This document shows positions 1 to 10,464 of a stretch of 64,000 nt of DNA, piece by piece (within the stretch, counting starts at the first letter, position 1; each line of letters starts with the position of its first letter). Origin of the DNA: Flavobacteriales bacterium ALC-1 (GTDB lineage Bacteria > Bacteroidota > Bacteroidia > Flavobacteriales > Flavobacteriaceae); contig ABHI01000002.1 of NCBI GenBank assembly GCA_000171875.1, forward strand, positions 310,001-374,000, read 5' to 3'. A program made the position numbers and the translations under genes. The notes below the pieces were generated by a model. That model did not search any database. It was not told where the DNA came from and was given only the letters and a program-made list of their open reading frames with translations.

Positions 1-326
1 CCATGATACATACAAGTTAGTTTTTTTGATTTGCCAGGATGTAAAGCTACAACATTGCCTCGATGCGTGCACACATTTGTTAAACAACTGATATGCTCAT
101 CCTTATTGCGAGTCAATAACATTGGTTCAGTTAAGAAAGAGTCTAGCAAGATAAATGGATGCACAGATTGTGGAAGTTTAACTAAATTTTCATCGCCAAT
201 GAATTGCCAAGATTTAAGAAATATTTGCTCTTTTATAGCTTCAAAAGTAGCTGGATCTTTATAAAAAAGTGCAGGAAGCGTTTCGGCTTTTTTGATATCT
301 GGGTCAATATAATAGTTCTTATTCAT
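1..326 (-). CDS. Rieske [2Fe-2S] ring-hydroxylating oxygenase alpha subunit, C-terminus off window
   Basis: Reading the minus strand from the ATG at 326 gives an open frame of 108 codons that runs off the left edge. It carries the Rieske cluster signature: C-x-H in VCTHRGN followed about 16 residues later by C-x2-H in LTCMYHG. These ligate the 2Fe-2S cluster in aromatic-ring and quaternary-amine oxygenases. Family members carry a C-terminal mononuclear-iron catalytic domain, which here lies outside the window. The N-terminal arrangement (about 45 residues, then a Rieske domain) fits the Rieske 2Fe-2S/SRPBCC oxygenases common in Flavobacteria. Substrate cannot be told. The divergent neighbour at 395 is an amino-acid permease. 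Confidence 0.85.
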   Translation of the reverse strand, partial: MNKNYYIDPDIKKAETLPALFYKDPATFEAIKEQIFLKSWQFIGDENLVKLPQSVHPFILLDSFLTEPMLLTRNKDEHISCLTNVCTHRGNVVALHPGKSKKLTCMYH

Positions 327-394
327 AAAAATTATAATTGTACATTCGTTCGTGCTCCTAAATTTACGTAAATAATACTTATCGCTTTAACAAC

Positions 395-1706
395 ATGATA
401 ATGAGTTCTAAATCGCAAAAAATAGGATTGATTACTGCAACGTCTTTGGTTGTAGGTAATATGATAGGTTCAGGTATTTTTGTTTTGCCAGCGACTCTTG
501 CAAAATATGGAAGTGTAAGCTTATTAGGCTGGTTATTTACAGCGGCAGGAGCTTTAGTATTAGCTAAAATATTTAGTAACTTAAGTAAGTTACTAGTCAA
601 TAAAAGTGGAGGCCTTATGTTTTGCTAAAGAAGGCTTTGGGGATTTTATAGGTTTTTTAGTGGCTTGGGGCTACTGGATATCATGTTGGGTTGTTAATGC
701 AGGTATAGCAGTCGCAATTATTAGTGCTTTGACTATTTTCTTTCCTGTATTGGAGACCAATTCAATATTAGCTGTTGTTTTAGGACTTGCGTTTATTTGG
801 TTTTTCACATGGATTAATGTTAAGGGTGTTAGAGCATCAGGGAAATTTCAAGTGATTACAACCGCTTTAAAGTTATTGCCTTTAGTATTTATAATCATTT
901 TAGGTTTTTTCTTTTTTAGCTTAGATAATTTTCCAGAATTTAATATATCAGGTCAAAGTAATTTGCAAGCATTTTCTGCAGTGGCCACTTTGACGTTATT
1001 TGCTTTTTTAGGGATTGAATGTGCTACTATTCCTGCTGAAAATGTTAAAAATCCTGAGAGAATTATTCCCAAAGCGACCATGTTAGGAACAACTATTGCA
1101 ACTTTAGTTTACATATTAGGAACGGTTGTTTTATTTGGAATATTACCAATTGATCAACTTATGTCATCACCTGCACCTTTTGCTGAAGCAGGAAGAATTA
1201 TTGGGGGTGAATATGCTGGTTATTTTGTTGCTGCTGGAGCAGCAATTTCGGCTATTGGTGCGCTTAATGGATGGATTTTAATTGCAGGTCAATTGCCAAT
1301 GGCGACCGCTAAGGATAATATGTTTCCTAGAGTATTTAAAAAGCAAAATAAAAGCGAAGCACCTTATTTAGGTTTGATTATTGGAAGTGTTTTAAGCTCA
1401 ATCATTATGCTCATGAATTTTACAGAAGGCTTGGTCGATCAGTTTGAGTTCATAGTGCTTCTAACGACACTTACTGCTCTTATTCCTTATCTTTTCGTAG
1501 CCTCAGCTTATATGATCATAACCATTAATATGGGGGTTTTTAAGAACGATAAATTTAAGATTATACTACTTTCAGTTTTAGGATTTCTTTATGCACTTTG
1601 GGCAATTTATGGATCTGGAAGCGATACGGTTTTTTATGGATTCTTATTATTACTGTTGGGAATTCCGTTTTATATAATTATGAAATACAATCAAAATAAA
1701 GACTAA
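395..1706 (+). CDS. APC-family amino-acid permease, frameshifted as sequenced
   Basis: Two frames together make one complete APC-superfamily permease of about 437 residues. Frame one (395-628) has the TM1 signature GNMIGSGIF. Frame two (open from about 606 to 1706) carries the remaining membrane segments, with AKEGFGDF, GIECATIPAENVKNPERIIPKA and the late TM helices. The break lies at 605-624: the text reads as SGGPYVFAKEGF if one base is restored after 612 and one after 619, so two single-base deletions explain it. The next gene starts 9 bp after the stop, so the pair probably forms an operon that imports an amino acid, perhaps arginine-like, for the hydrolase. ATG at 395 or 401 are both possible starts. 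Likely sequence error rather than a pseudogene, as both halves look well preserved. Confidence 0.8.
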
Positions 1707-1715
1707 TAAAGATTT

Positions 1716-2594
1716 ATGAGTACTACACATCATTCCGAGTATTTAAAACTAGAATCCGTTTATATTAAGCCAGCAAAAAATGCTTTTGTTTCTAATGATG
1801 AATTGACTGAACAATGGCAAGAACTTAATTATTTAGCTCGTCCAGATTTTAATAGTTCATTGGAAGAGTATAAAATGTTTCAAGAGTACTTTATCACTAA
1901 AAATATTGAAATACAGTTTTTTCCATTTGATGAGAATGTAAAAATTGACTCTATTTATTGTAGAGATGCGTCCATTGCGACAGATTTTGGAATGCTTATT
2001 TGTAATATGGGAAAAGGAGGTCGCATTAACGAACCGCAATCACATTTAAAAATATACAAATCAAATAATAGTCCTGTTTTAGGGATTATAGAATCACCTG
2101 GAACGCTCGAAGGTGGTGATGTGGCTTGGCTAGATGAAACCACTTTAGCGGTTGGTCATACTTATAGAACCAACGAAGTAGGTATCAAACAACTTAAAGC
2201 ATTATTAGAACCTAAAGGCATTGAAATTATTGTTGTTGAGTTGCCACATTATAAAGGAGAAAATGATGTGTTTCATTTAATGAGTATTTTAAGCCCTGTA
2301 GACAAAAATTTGGCTGTGGTTTACTCTCCTCTGATGCCAATTTCATTTAGGAATGAATTGCTCAATAGAGGTTTTGAATTAATTGAAGTTCCTGATGAAG
2401 AATTTGAATCTATGGGCTGTAATGTATTAGCAATTGCTCCAAGACAATGCTTAATGGTTGATGGTAATCCAAAAACAAAACAATTATTAGAACAAGCAGG
2501 ATGTAATGTCACTACTTATAAAGGAAATGATATTAGTGTAAAAGGTGGTGGAGGCCCAACTTGTTTAACACGACCTCTATTGAGATCTTATTAA
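1716..2594 (+). CDS. Arginine deiminase-fold hydrolase, DDAH-like (amidinotransferase superfamily)
   Basis: This 292-residue protein matches the dimethylarginine dimethylaminohydrolase/amidinotransferase superfamily. Visible active-site elements are IYCRDASI near residue 85, the TLEGGDVAW motif, His187 in NDVFHLMS and the nucleophilic Cys283 near the C-terminus in GGGPTCLTRPL. Family members hydrolyse guanidino groups of arginine derivatives to citrulline-type products. The coupled upstream permease suggests it works on an imported amino acid. Substrate specificity (methylarginine, arginine or another guanidino compound) cannot be decided from sequence. The gene is convergent with trmN6, the two stop codons being adjacent. 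Confidence 0.8.
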   Translation: MSTTHHSEYLKLESVYIKPAKNAFVSNDELTEQWQELNYLARPDFNSSLEEYKMFQEYFITKNIEIQFFPFDENVKIDSIYCRDASIATDFGMLICNMGKGGRINEPQSHLKIYKSNNSPVLGIIESPGTLEGGDVAWLDETTLAVGHTYRTNEVGIKQLKALLEPKGIEIIVVELPHYKGENDVFHLMSILSPVDKNLAVVYSPLMPISFRNELLNRGFELIEVPDEEFESMGCNVLAIAPRQCLMVDGNPKTKQLLEQAGCNVTTYKGNDISVKGGGGPTCLTRPLLRSY

Positions 2595-3308
2595 TTACAT
2601 TTTTAAATAAAAATCTTTGGTAAGGTTGATGTAGTCTTCAGTGTATTGATGACGAGCGGTTTCTATAATTAGCTCAGAAACGTCAGTCCTAGTTTTATTA
2701 AATGAAAATTCTAATAAACTACGCTTAATTTCTGAATCAGGATTTCCTTTTACGCGAAGGATATGATTAGGGTGTAACCCCACTTTTGATGCTAATTCTA
2801 TGAGTTTTTCTTCTTCTTTATATGGAATAACCACTGAGAATATTCCGTCGTCAGACAATAAATTTAAAGTAGCATAAATTAAATGCTCAAAAGGCATGGC
2901 ATCATTAAAACGTGCTAAATCTCTTGCTTTATTATCAGTTTTATAATCTTCGGAATAAAAAGGTGGATTGCAGATGATAAGGTCAAATTTATCTTCAACT
3001 TCTTTGACAAATTCTAGTAGTGAAGCATGGTAGCAAAATAGACGATCAGCCCAAGGTGAGTTTTCAAAATTTTCAGAACATTGTTCATAAGCATCTGCAT
3101 CAATTTCAATAGCTTCTATGTTTTGAGCACTACTTCGTTGAGCTAACATTAAAGAAAGAATACCTGTACCAGCACCAAGATCGAGAATTGAAAAAGGATT
3201 TTCTTTAACTGAAGTCCAAGCTCCAAGTAAAACACTATCTGTACCAATTTTCATGGCACATTTATCTTGATTTACAGCAAATTGTTTGAATTTGAAAGGT
3301 GTATTCAT
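2595..3308 (-). CDS. trmN6: tRNA1(Val) (adenine(37)-N6)-methyltransferase
   Basis: The 237-residue product is a class I SAM-dependent methyltransferase of the TrmN6/YfiC type. The SAM-binding motif DLGAGTGILSLMLAQ lies near residues 43-57 and the N6-adenine methyltransferase motif NPPF near residue 113. Enzymes of this group methylate A37 of tRNA1(Val). The start is at 3308, directly abutting the end of rimM, so this is the third gene of an rpsP-rimM-trmN6 operon devoted to translation. Length is normal. The catalytic motif is intact. Confidence 0.85.
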   Translation of the reverse strand: MNTPFKFKQFAVNQDKCAMKIGTDSVLLGAWTSVKENPFSILDLGAGTGILSLMLAQRSSAQNIEAIEIDADAYEQCSENFENSPWADRLFCYHASLLEFVKEVEDKFDLIICNPPFYSEDYKTDNKARDLARFNDAMPFEHLIYATLNLLSDDGIFSVVIPYKEEEKLIELASKVGLHPNHILRVKGNPDSEIKRSLLEFSFNKTRTDVSELIIETARHQYTEDYINLTKDFYLKM

Positions 3309-3834
3309 TTACTCTAGATATAAATCTATCAGTCCTACAGGCGTATTAACTATTATCGTTTTATGTTCTCGATCAACCTTAACTATAAATTCATCATTCA
3401 TAGGAATTAATATTTCAACTCCATCACGATCAATTTCAAAAAGTGCTTGTGCCGTAGAATCATTGATGCCTCTTAAAACACCAACCTCTCCATAGTTTTC
3501 ATCTTTAATTGTAAAACCAATCACTTCATGAAAATAAAATTTATCACCATCAAGTTTAGGTAATAAGTCTAAAGGCAAATATAATTCTGTTTTCATTAAA
3601 GCATCAGCATCTGCTTCAGTATCTACGTCTTCAAACTTAAGACGTAATAAATCAGATTTATGTAATTGAGAGACTCAATGAAAAAGGCACTAGATTTCCT
3701 CTTAAATCTATAAATATAGCATCTAAATTATCATATAAGTCAGGTTCATCAGTATCAAGCTTAGCTAAGAGCTCACCTTTAAAACTATACTTCTTTACAA
3801 TTTTACCTAAATAAAAACAATCTTCTTTTTTCAT
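3309..3834 (-). CDS. rimM: Ribosome maturation factor RimM, frameshifted as sequenced
   Basis: RimM binds S19 during maturation of the 30S subunit head. The ATG at 3834 opens with [20 protein letters not shown], the RimM N-terminal beta-barrel. The C-terminal PRC-barrel part ([21 protein letters not shown]...GVLRGINDS) is read in another frame, ending at 3309. The switch occurs at about 3665-3690. Restoring one T in the run of five T (minus strand) and one T in gagtctctc gives the continuous sequence [20 protein letters not shown]. Two homopolymer or short-repeat deletions therefore explain the break, as in the other broken genes of the first 10 kb. Position between rpsP and trmN6 is typical. 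Confidence 0.85.
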
Positions 3835-3870
3835 TTTTCTATGTATCGATGTGACATTTTTGGGAATAAA

Positions 3871-3898
3871 AAACCCAGACTATTTAAGGTCTGGGTTT
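3871..3898 (-). terminator. Hairpin between rpsP and rimM
   Basis: A perfect 10-bp inverted repeat (AAACCCAGAC / GTCTGGGTTT) sits 21 bp after the rpsP stop. On the minus strand a T run follows the hairpin, as in an intrinsic terminator. rimM begins only 37 bp further on, so it may act as an attenuator that lowers rimM-trmN6 expression relative to rpsP. Confidence 0.75.
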
Positions 3899-3919
3899 AA
3901 AAGTATAAAAATAAATTTT

Positions 3920-4435
3920 TTATTCTTCTTCGTTAGTAGCTGTTGTTTCTTCAGTTGCAACATCTTCTGCTACTTCTTCTTCAACAACCGGCGCAGCTGC
4001 AGCGATACGTGCTTCATTTACTGCTTTTTCAGCTTCTAGTGCTTTAGCTCTAGCATCAGCATCAGCTTTAGATAAACCATCAGCTTTAGCCTGAACTTTA
4101 GCTGCTTTTTCTTCTAACCAAGCGTTAAATTTCTTTTCTGCTTGCTCTTCGGTTAAAGCTCCTTTTCTAACTCCACCAGCTAAATGATGTTTTAGCATAG
4201 CACCTTTATAAGATAAAATTGCTTTTGCAGTGTCAGTAGGTTGCGCACCATTTTGCAACCATTGTACAGCTCCGTTAACATCTAATTCGATAGTTGCAGG
4301 ATTTGTGTTTGGGTTGTAAGCACCTAGTTTCTCTAAGTATTTACCATCTCTTTTTGCGCGAGAATCCGCGGCTACGATCCAGTAATAAGGTTTTCCTTTT
4401 TTACCGTGTCTTTGTAATCTGATTTTTACAGGCAT
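3920..4435 (-). CDS. rpsP: 30S ribosomal protein S16 with Bacteroidetes-type acidic C-terminal extension
   Basis: The first 80 residues are canonical S16 (PVKIRLQRHGKKGKPYYWIVAADSR, then LEKLGAYNPN and the GAQPTDTAK motif). The protein is 171 residues, roughly twice the minimal S16. The extra C-terminus is an Ala/Lys-rich helix followed by an acidic tail (EEEVAEDVATEE...). Such extensions are familiar in Bacteroidetes. It heads the rpsP-rimM-trmN6 operon on the minus strand. Transcription probably starts about 45 bp upstream of the gene from a TATCTTTG element, leaving a short leader with a hairpin. Confidence 0.95.
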   Translation of the reverse strand: MPVKIRLQRHGKKGKPYYWIVAADSRAKRDGKYLEKLGAYNPNTNPATIELDVNGAVQWLQNGAQPTDTAKAILSYKGAMLKHHLAGGVRKGALTEEQAEKKFNAWLEEKAAKVQAKADGLSKADADARAKALEAEKAVNEARIAAAAPVVEEEVAEDVATEETTATNEEE

Positions 4436-4449
4436 AATAATTAATTAGT

Positions 4450-4464
4450 GAGGTTCTCGACCTC
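4450..4464 (-). promoter_or_regulatory. Hairpin in the rpsP leader
   Basis: GAGGT-TCTCG-ACCTC forms a 5-bp stem with a 5-base loop, 15-29 bp upstream of the rpsP ATG and inside the predicted 5' untranslated region. It could serve autogenous control of the ribosomal operon. This is inference from position only. Confidence 0.4.
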
Positions 4465-4481
4465 TGTTATTAATGAGGGCG

Positions 4482-4489
4482 CAAAGATA
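4482..4489 (-). promoter_or_regulatory. Bacteroidetes -7 element for rpsP operon
   Basis: Minus-strand TATCTTTG fits the Bacteroidetes TAnnTTTG promoter element. It lies about 47 bp upstream of the rpsP start. Confidence 0.6.
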
Positions 4490-4613
4490 ATATATTTTTT
4501 TAATTCTCAGCGCTTTATTTCACTTTAACCTAAAGAATTCCACTTTAGCTAAAATAGAAATGAAGATAGGTTCAGTTTTAAAAATTATTATACTTTTGAT
4601 ATTCTTGTTTCAT

Positions 4614-4621
4614 TATATTTG
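4614..4621 (+). promoter_or_regulatory. Bacteroidetes -7 element for the lipoprotein at 4649
   Basis: TATATTTG matches the TAnnTTTG consensus exactly, with TTTTG about 17 bp upstream as a possible -33 element. It lies 28 bp before the ATG at 4649. Confidence 0.65.
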
Positions 4622-4648
4622 AAACAAAGATAAATGATCATTTAAGCA

Positions 4649-5940
4649 ATGAAAAATTAATCCTCCTTTCCTTTGTTTTTTAACTCTATTTAGCTGTGGA
4701 GATGAAGTTGAATTTAATACACCAGCATTTCAAGGTGATAGAGAAAATGTACTTTGGAGAGCTGAATCATTTTCTGCAAGTATTGCTCCCAATGGTTTTT
4801 TAACCATTAAAGGTAATAATGGTGCAGAAACCGTAAATCTTAAAGTACCTTCTGTAACTGAATCTACTTTTATAGTTGGTAATGGCATTGACATTATTGA
4901 AGCCGAATATATTGATGGCTTCGGAACTGTTTTTTCTACAAATAACAAACCAGATGAAAGTGTTTCTATTTATCCTGAATTGGGTGAAATTGTGATAGAT
5001 GAAATTGATATTGCTAATAAAACATTTACCGGAACTTATAGGTTTTTAGCCTTTGATGTTTCTGGGTTAAATTCAGTTGGTTTACAAATGGTATATTTTA
5101 TAAAGTTCCGCTAGTTTTCGGAGAGTTTCCAGCTAATCCAATAACTTGTGCGGATGCAGAAATGACTACAGATGCTGCATTGTTGGCATATGAGGCAACA
5201 TTTTCTTCGGATTTAGATTTTGTAATTAGTGCTGATTTTGAAGCGGCATGTACTGCATATCGTGACGCTTTAAATGCGCAACGTGCTTATTGTGGTGACA
5301 CAGGTGGAGCTTTATTAGCCAAGATTGATGCTTTAGGTAATTGCCAAATTTCTTGTGTGCAAAGCCACTGCAAATAGAGCGGAAGCGGAGTCGCAATACA
5401 TAACTGCAACAATCGGAAATTTTGATGAAAAATGTGCCCAATATCAGTTTTATCTTCAAGAGCAGATTACTATTTGTGGAGATACTGATGGAAGTATACA
5501 AGCTGAGTTGAATAGTATAACTTGTGGAGATACTGATGGAGATGGAGTGCCTAATGCATTTGAAGATTTTAATGGAGATGGTGATCTTACCAATGATGAT
5601 ATTGATGGAGATGGTACACCTAATTATCTTGATACTGATGATGATGGTGATGGTATTTTAACAGCTGATGAAGCAGTTGACGCTGATGGTAACCCAATAG
5701 ATACAGATGGTGATGGTGATGTTAATTACCTAGATAATGATGATGATGGTGATGGAGTATTTTCAAATTTTGAAACGGGAGATACAGATGGCGATGGTGT
5801 TTTAGATTATTTAGATGAAGATGATGATGGGGATACGAATTTTAACCATAAATGAAAATGCAGACCCAAATGCAGATGGAAATCCGGTTGATGCTATTGA
5901 TACTGATGCAGACGGTACACCAGATTATTTACAAGCATAA
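4649..5940 (+). pseudogene. Secreted lipoprotein with C-terminal thrombospondin type 3-like calcium repeats, several frameshifts as sequenced
   Basis: Pieces in different frames assemble into one protein of about 430 residues. The order is a lipoprotein signal (hydrophobic stretch ending in LFSCGDEVEF), a beta-rich domain of a type seen in Flavobacteria lipoproteins (GFLTIKGNNGAETVNL...TGTYRF...FTNGIFYKVPL), a Cys-containing helical segment with the repeated CGDT motif, and five to six DxDGDG calcium-binding repeats (TNDDIDGDGTPNYLDTDDDGDG...), ending in DADGTPDYLQA. Frame breaks occur near 4656 and 4677 (missing A and T in homopolymers), 5081 (missing T in TTT), about 5350-5365 and about 5836. 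Conserved residues on both sides of each break argue for sequence error, but a decayed gene cannot be excluded. Confidence 0.7.
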
Positions 5941-5961
5941 AATATGAGATAAAACATATAT

Positions 5962-5990
5962 AAACGCTACTCAATTTGGGTAGCGTTTTT
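5962..5990 (+). terminator. Rho-independent terminator after the calcium-repeat lipoprotein
   Basis: AAACGCTAC pairs with GTAGCGTTT around a 9-base loop and is followed by T5G. It lies 20 bp after the lipoprotein stop codon. Confidence 0.85.
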
Positions 5991-6077
5991 TGTTTACAAC
6001 TGTTTATAACTTCATTTTATTAAGGTGTCATTATTTCTTAATTTTAAAGTTCCGATTTTTCATAGTAAAAGGACTTT

Positions 6078-9000
6078 ATGTATTTAATTTTCGATACCGA
6101 AACCACAGGTTTACCAAAGCGTTGGGATGCACCAATTACCGACACAGATAATTGGCCAAGATGCATACAGATTGCATGGCAATTGCACGACGCTATGGGT
6201 AATTGTATTGAGCATCAAGATTATTTGGTGAAACCAGAGGGTTTTAATATTCCTTATGATGCTGAAAAAATCCATGGTATTTCTACAGAATTAGCGCAAG
6301 AACAAGGTGTCTCATTGTCTGAAGTTTTAGAAAAATTCAATACTGCTTTATCGAAGACTAAGTTTGTGGTTGGACAAAATGTAAAGTTCGATTTAAATAT
6401 TATGGGAGCTGAATTTGTTCGCGAAGACGTAGCAAACCCATTACAAGAATTGCCTGTTTTAGATACCTGTACAGAACACACCGCAAGTTTATGTCAGATT
6501 CCAGGAGGACGTTATGGGAAGTTTAAGTTACCAACCTTAACGGAATTACATCAATTTTTATTCAATACACCATTTGGTGAAGCACATAATGCTACAGCGG
6601 ATGTTGAAGCGACAACGCGTTGCTTTTTCGAATTAATCCGAAAGCAACAATATACTCAAGAACAACTTGATGTTCAGCCAGATTATTTCCAAAAGTTTTC
6701 AGAAGAGAATCCAGATACGATTCAATTAATTGGATTAAAACACATAAATCTAAAGCGTGCAAGCGCAACGATTAATGAGCGACTTCAAAAAGAGCAGGCA
6801 GAAGCAATTCCAACCGAAACGAATAAAGAAGCGGTTTCTAAATTAGCTGAAGTTGATTTTGTGCATCTACATAATCATTCGCAGTTTTCAATTCTTCAAT
6901 CTACTATAAGTATTAAAGATTTGGTTGCAGCAGCTGCAAAAGAAAATATGCCAGCAGTTGCTTTGACTGATCATGGGAACATGATGGGAGCTTTCCATTT
7001 TGTGAGTGCCGTTGGTAATCATAATAAAGGTGTAAAAGCGCAACATGCACAAGCTGAAGAAAATGGAGATGAGAAGAAAGGCAAACTCATAAAGCCAATA
7101 ATAGGCTGTGAGTTTTTTGTTTGTGAAAAGCACGATGATAAAACCAGAAAAGACAATGGATATCAGATAGTCTTAATGGCTAAGAATAAAAAAGGCTATC
7201 ACAATTTGGCAAAATTATCCTCTGCAGCATTTACAGATGGTTTTTATTATGTGCCAAGAATTGATAAACAACTGATTGAACAATACAAAGAAGACCTCAT
7301 TTGTCTAACAGGAAACCTTTATGGCGAAGTGCCAAGTAAAGTGTTGAACGTTGGTGAAAATCAAGCTGAAGAAGCACTTTTATGGTGGAAAGATACCTTT
7401 CAAGATGATTTATATATCGAATTGATGCGTCACAATCAAGAAGATGAAAATCGTGTTAATCCAGTATTAATTCAATTTGCAAAAAAACATGATGTGAAAT
7501 TGGTGGCAACTAACAATACGTATTATGTCGAGCAAGAAAATGCGAATGCTCACGATATTTTACTCTGTGTAAAAGATGGTGAAAAACAGGCGACTCCGAT
7601 TGGACGTGGACGTGGTTACCGTTATGGTTTGCCTAATCAAGAATATTACTTTAAGTCTTCTGAAGAAATGAAGGCCTTATTTAGAGATGTTCCTGAAGCT
7701 ATTGTAAATATTCAAGACGTTGTCGATAAGATTGAGCCATACGAATTAGCAAGAGATGTATTATTACCTGCTTTTGATATTCCGAATGAATTTAAGCACG
7801 AAGATGATGAAGCCGATGGTGGTAAACGTGGCGAAAATGCGTTTCTAAAGCACTTAACTTATAAAGGTGCAGAAAAACGTTATGGTGACATAACACCCGA
7901 GATAAAAGAACGCCTCGATTTCGAGTTGAGTGTTATTGAAAATACGGGTTACCCAGGATACTTCTTAATTGTTGAAGATTTTATTCGAGAAGCCAGAAAA
8001 ATGGACGTGTCTGTAGGGCCAGGTCGTGGATCTGCTGCTGGTTCTGTGGTTGCTTATTGTTTATGGATTACCAATATAGATCCGATTAAGTACGACTTAC
8101 TTTTTGAGCGTTTCTTAAATCCGGATCGTGTGAGTATGCCAGATATCGATATCGATTTTGATGATGAAGGTCGTGGCCGTGTTATGGATTATGTGATTAA
8201 CAAATATGGCTCTAATCAGGTGGCTCAGATTATTACGTATGGAACGATGGCTGCAAAATCGTCGATTAGAGATACAGCCAGAGTTTTAGATTTACCGCTT
8301 GGTGATGCCGATCGGATTTCAAAATTGATTCCAACCATGTCTAAACTCGGAAAAATATTTGGTTTGTCTGAAAAAGACTTAGCTAAAAAGTTTAGAGCAG
8401 AAGATTTAGAAAAGGTTAATGAATTACTCAATATATCTGATGGTGAAGATTTACAGGCTGAAACCGTAAATCAGGCTAGAGTTTTAGAAGGTTCGGTTCG
8501 TAATACAGGTATTCATGCCTGTGGTGTGATTATTACGCCTGGTGATATTACCAATTATGTACCTGTAGCCTTAGCAAAGGATTCTGATTTGTATGTCACA
8601 CAATTTGATAACTCTGTAGTAGAAAGCGCAGGCTTATTAAAGATGGATTTCTTGGGATTAAAAACCTTAACCTTAATTAAGGATACGGTTAAAATTGTAA
8701 AAGCAAAACATGATATTTTGCTAGATCCTGAAAATTTCCCATTAGATGATGAAGAGACGTATGCCTTATTCCAACGTGGTGAAACGGTAGGCATATTTCA
8801 GTATGAATCTCCAGGTATGCAAAAGCACATGAAGAATTTGAAGCCGACGGTTTTTGATGATTTAATTGCCATGAATGCACTCTATCGTCCTGGTCCTATG
8901 GAATACATTCCAAGTTTTATTGCACGTAAACATGGTGACGAAGAGATTGATTACGATTTGCCAGAAATGGAAGAGTATCTCAAGGAAACCTACGGAATTA

Positions 9001-10461
9001 CGGTATACCAAGAGCAAGTAATGTTGCTGTCGCAAAAGCTAGCAGATTTTACCAAAGGTGAAGCCGATGTCTTGAGAAAAGCCATGGGTAAAAAGCAGAT
9101 TGCGGTTCTCGATAAAATGAAACCAAAGTTTATTGAGCAAGCAAGCGCAAAAGGATTAGACGCTAAAAAGCTTGAGAAAATCTGGAAAGATTGGGAAGCC
9201 TTCGCTAGTTATGCCTTTAACAAGTCGCATTCAACCTGTTATGCTTGGATAGCCTACCAAACAGCCTATTTAAAAGCACATTATCCTGCAGAATATATGG
9301 CAGCTGTATTGTCTAATAACATGAACGACATTAAATCGGTTACCTTCTTTATGGAAGAGTGTAACGTATGCGTTTGCCTGTACTTGGACCATCTGTTAAT
9401 GAGAGTTATTATAAGTTTTCAGTTAACCAAGATAATGCCGTTCGTTTGGAATGGGAGCGATTAAAGGAGTAGGTCATGGAGCTGTAAAAACTATTGTAGA
9501 AGGTCGAAAAGAGGATGGACACTACAAGTCTATTTTCGATTTAGCAAAGCGAATCGATTTACGTGCAGCTAATAAAAAAGCCTTTGAAGGTTTGGCTAAT
9601 GCTGGTGGATTTGATTGTTGGCCAGACACCCACAGAGCACAATATTTTTCGCATGATGGTGATGGGATTACTTTTTTAGAAAAAGCAGTAAAGTATGGCG
9701 CAAAACACCAAGAGAATGAAAATTCTGCACAGATAAGTATGTTTGGTGCTGCAAGTGATGTACAGATCGCAGAACCTATTGTTCCGCCTTGTGAAGATTG
9801 GGGAACCATGGAAAAATTATCGCGTGAAAAAGAAGTGGTTGGGATTTATATTTCTGGTCATCCACTAGATGATTTTAAGATTGAAATGAAAACATTTTGC
9901 AATGGTAATATTGCCTTATTTAATGATTTAAATTCTGTGTTGAATCGTGAAGTTACCTTTGGTGGAGTCGTAACAGATGTGCAACACCGCGTGAGTAAAC
10001 AAGGCAAAGGTTGGGCCTTATTTACTATTGAAGATTATACTGATAGTTTTGAGTTTCGAATCTTTGGAGAAGACTATTTAAAGTTTAGACACTTTTTTGT
10101 GGTGAACTCATTTGTATATGTGAGAGCCTTTATCAAAGAAGGTTGGATAAATAGAGATACAGGGAAGAAAGGTGATCCTAGAATTCAATTTAATAGCTTT
10201 CAGTTATTGCATGATGTTATGGATACTTATGCAAAGAAGTTATCGATACAATTGAACATTGATGATTTAGGTGAAGGTAAAATCACCAAGTTATACGATT
10301 TGCTGCAGCTACACGAAGGCACGAATACGCTTAACTTTTTAGTCTACGACAATAAAGAGAAAATAAAAGTGCACATGCCGAGTCGCAAACAGAAAGTGAA
10401 GATTTCTCAAGAGCTTTTGCATGAATTGAAGGAGCAGGATGTTCGGTATAAGTTGAATTAA
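6078..10461 (+). CDS. dnaE: DNA polymerase III alpha subunit with fused N-terminal DnaQ-like 3'-5' exonuclease, frameshifted as sequenced
   Basis: Replicative DNA polymerase of about 1461 residues. Residues 1-185 are a DEDD exonuclease (FDTETTGL, then NVKFDLNIM and HNATADVEATTR), the proofreading activity that in E. coli is a separate epsilon subunit. A PHP domain follows (VHLHNHSQF...ALTDHGN, about 260-460), then the polymerase core with GPGRGSAAGS and the catalytic aspartates of PDIDIDF near 688-694. A helix-hairpin-helix region (GAIKGVGHGAV) and an OB fold (about 1290-1370) complete it. The frame breaks at 9364 and 9449: restoring one A in tgtaacg and one T in cgtttgg gives a continuous EECKRMRLPVLGPSVNESYYKF...VRFGMGAIKG. 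As dnaE is essential, sequence error is likely. Confidence 0.93.
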
Positions 10462-10464
10462 TAC

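Noticed and set aside
31..264. Plus-strand open frame of 77 codons at the left edge
   Set aside because: The opposite strand encodes a Rieske protein with a clear C-x-H/C-x2-H site, so this frame is a shadow.
605..624. Programmed ribosomal frameshifting in the permease gene
   Set aside because: No slippery heptamer or pseudoknot is evident, and the same kind of one-base loss recurs in unrelated neighbouring genes.
5500..5830. Short repeated GATGGTGATGG-like units suggestive of a CRISPR or satellite
   Set aside because: They are codons for DxDGDG calcium-binding repeats in an open frame, with no uniform repeat-spacer structure.
6888..7133. Minus-strand frame inside dnaE, and similar shadows at 9522-9809, 61650-61946 and elsewhere
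   Set aside because: They lie wholly within strongly supported genes in the other direction and show no domain.
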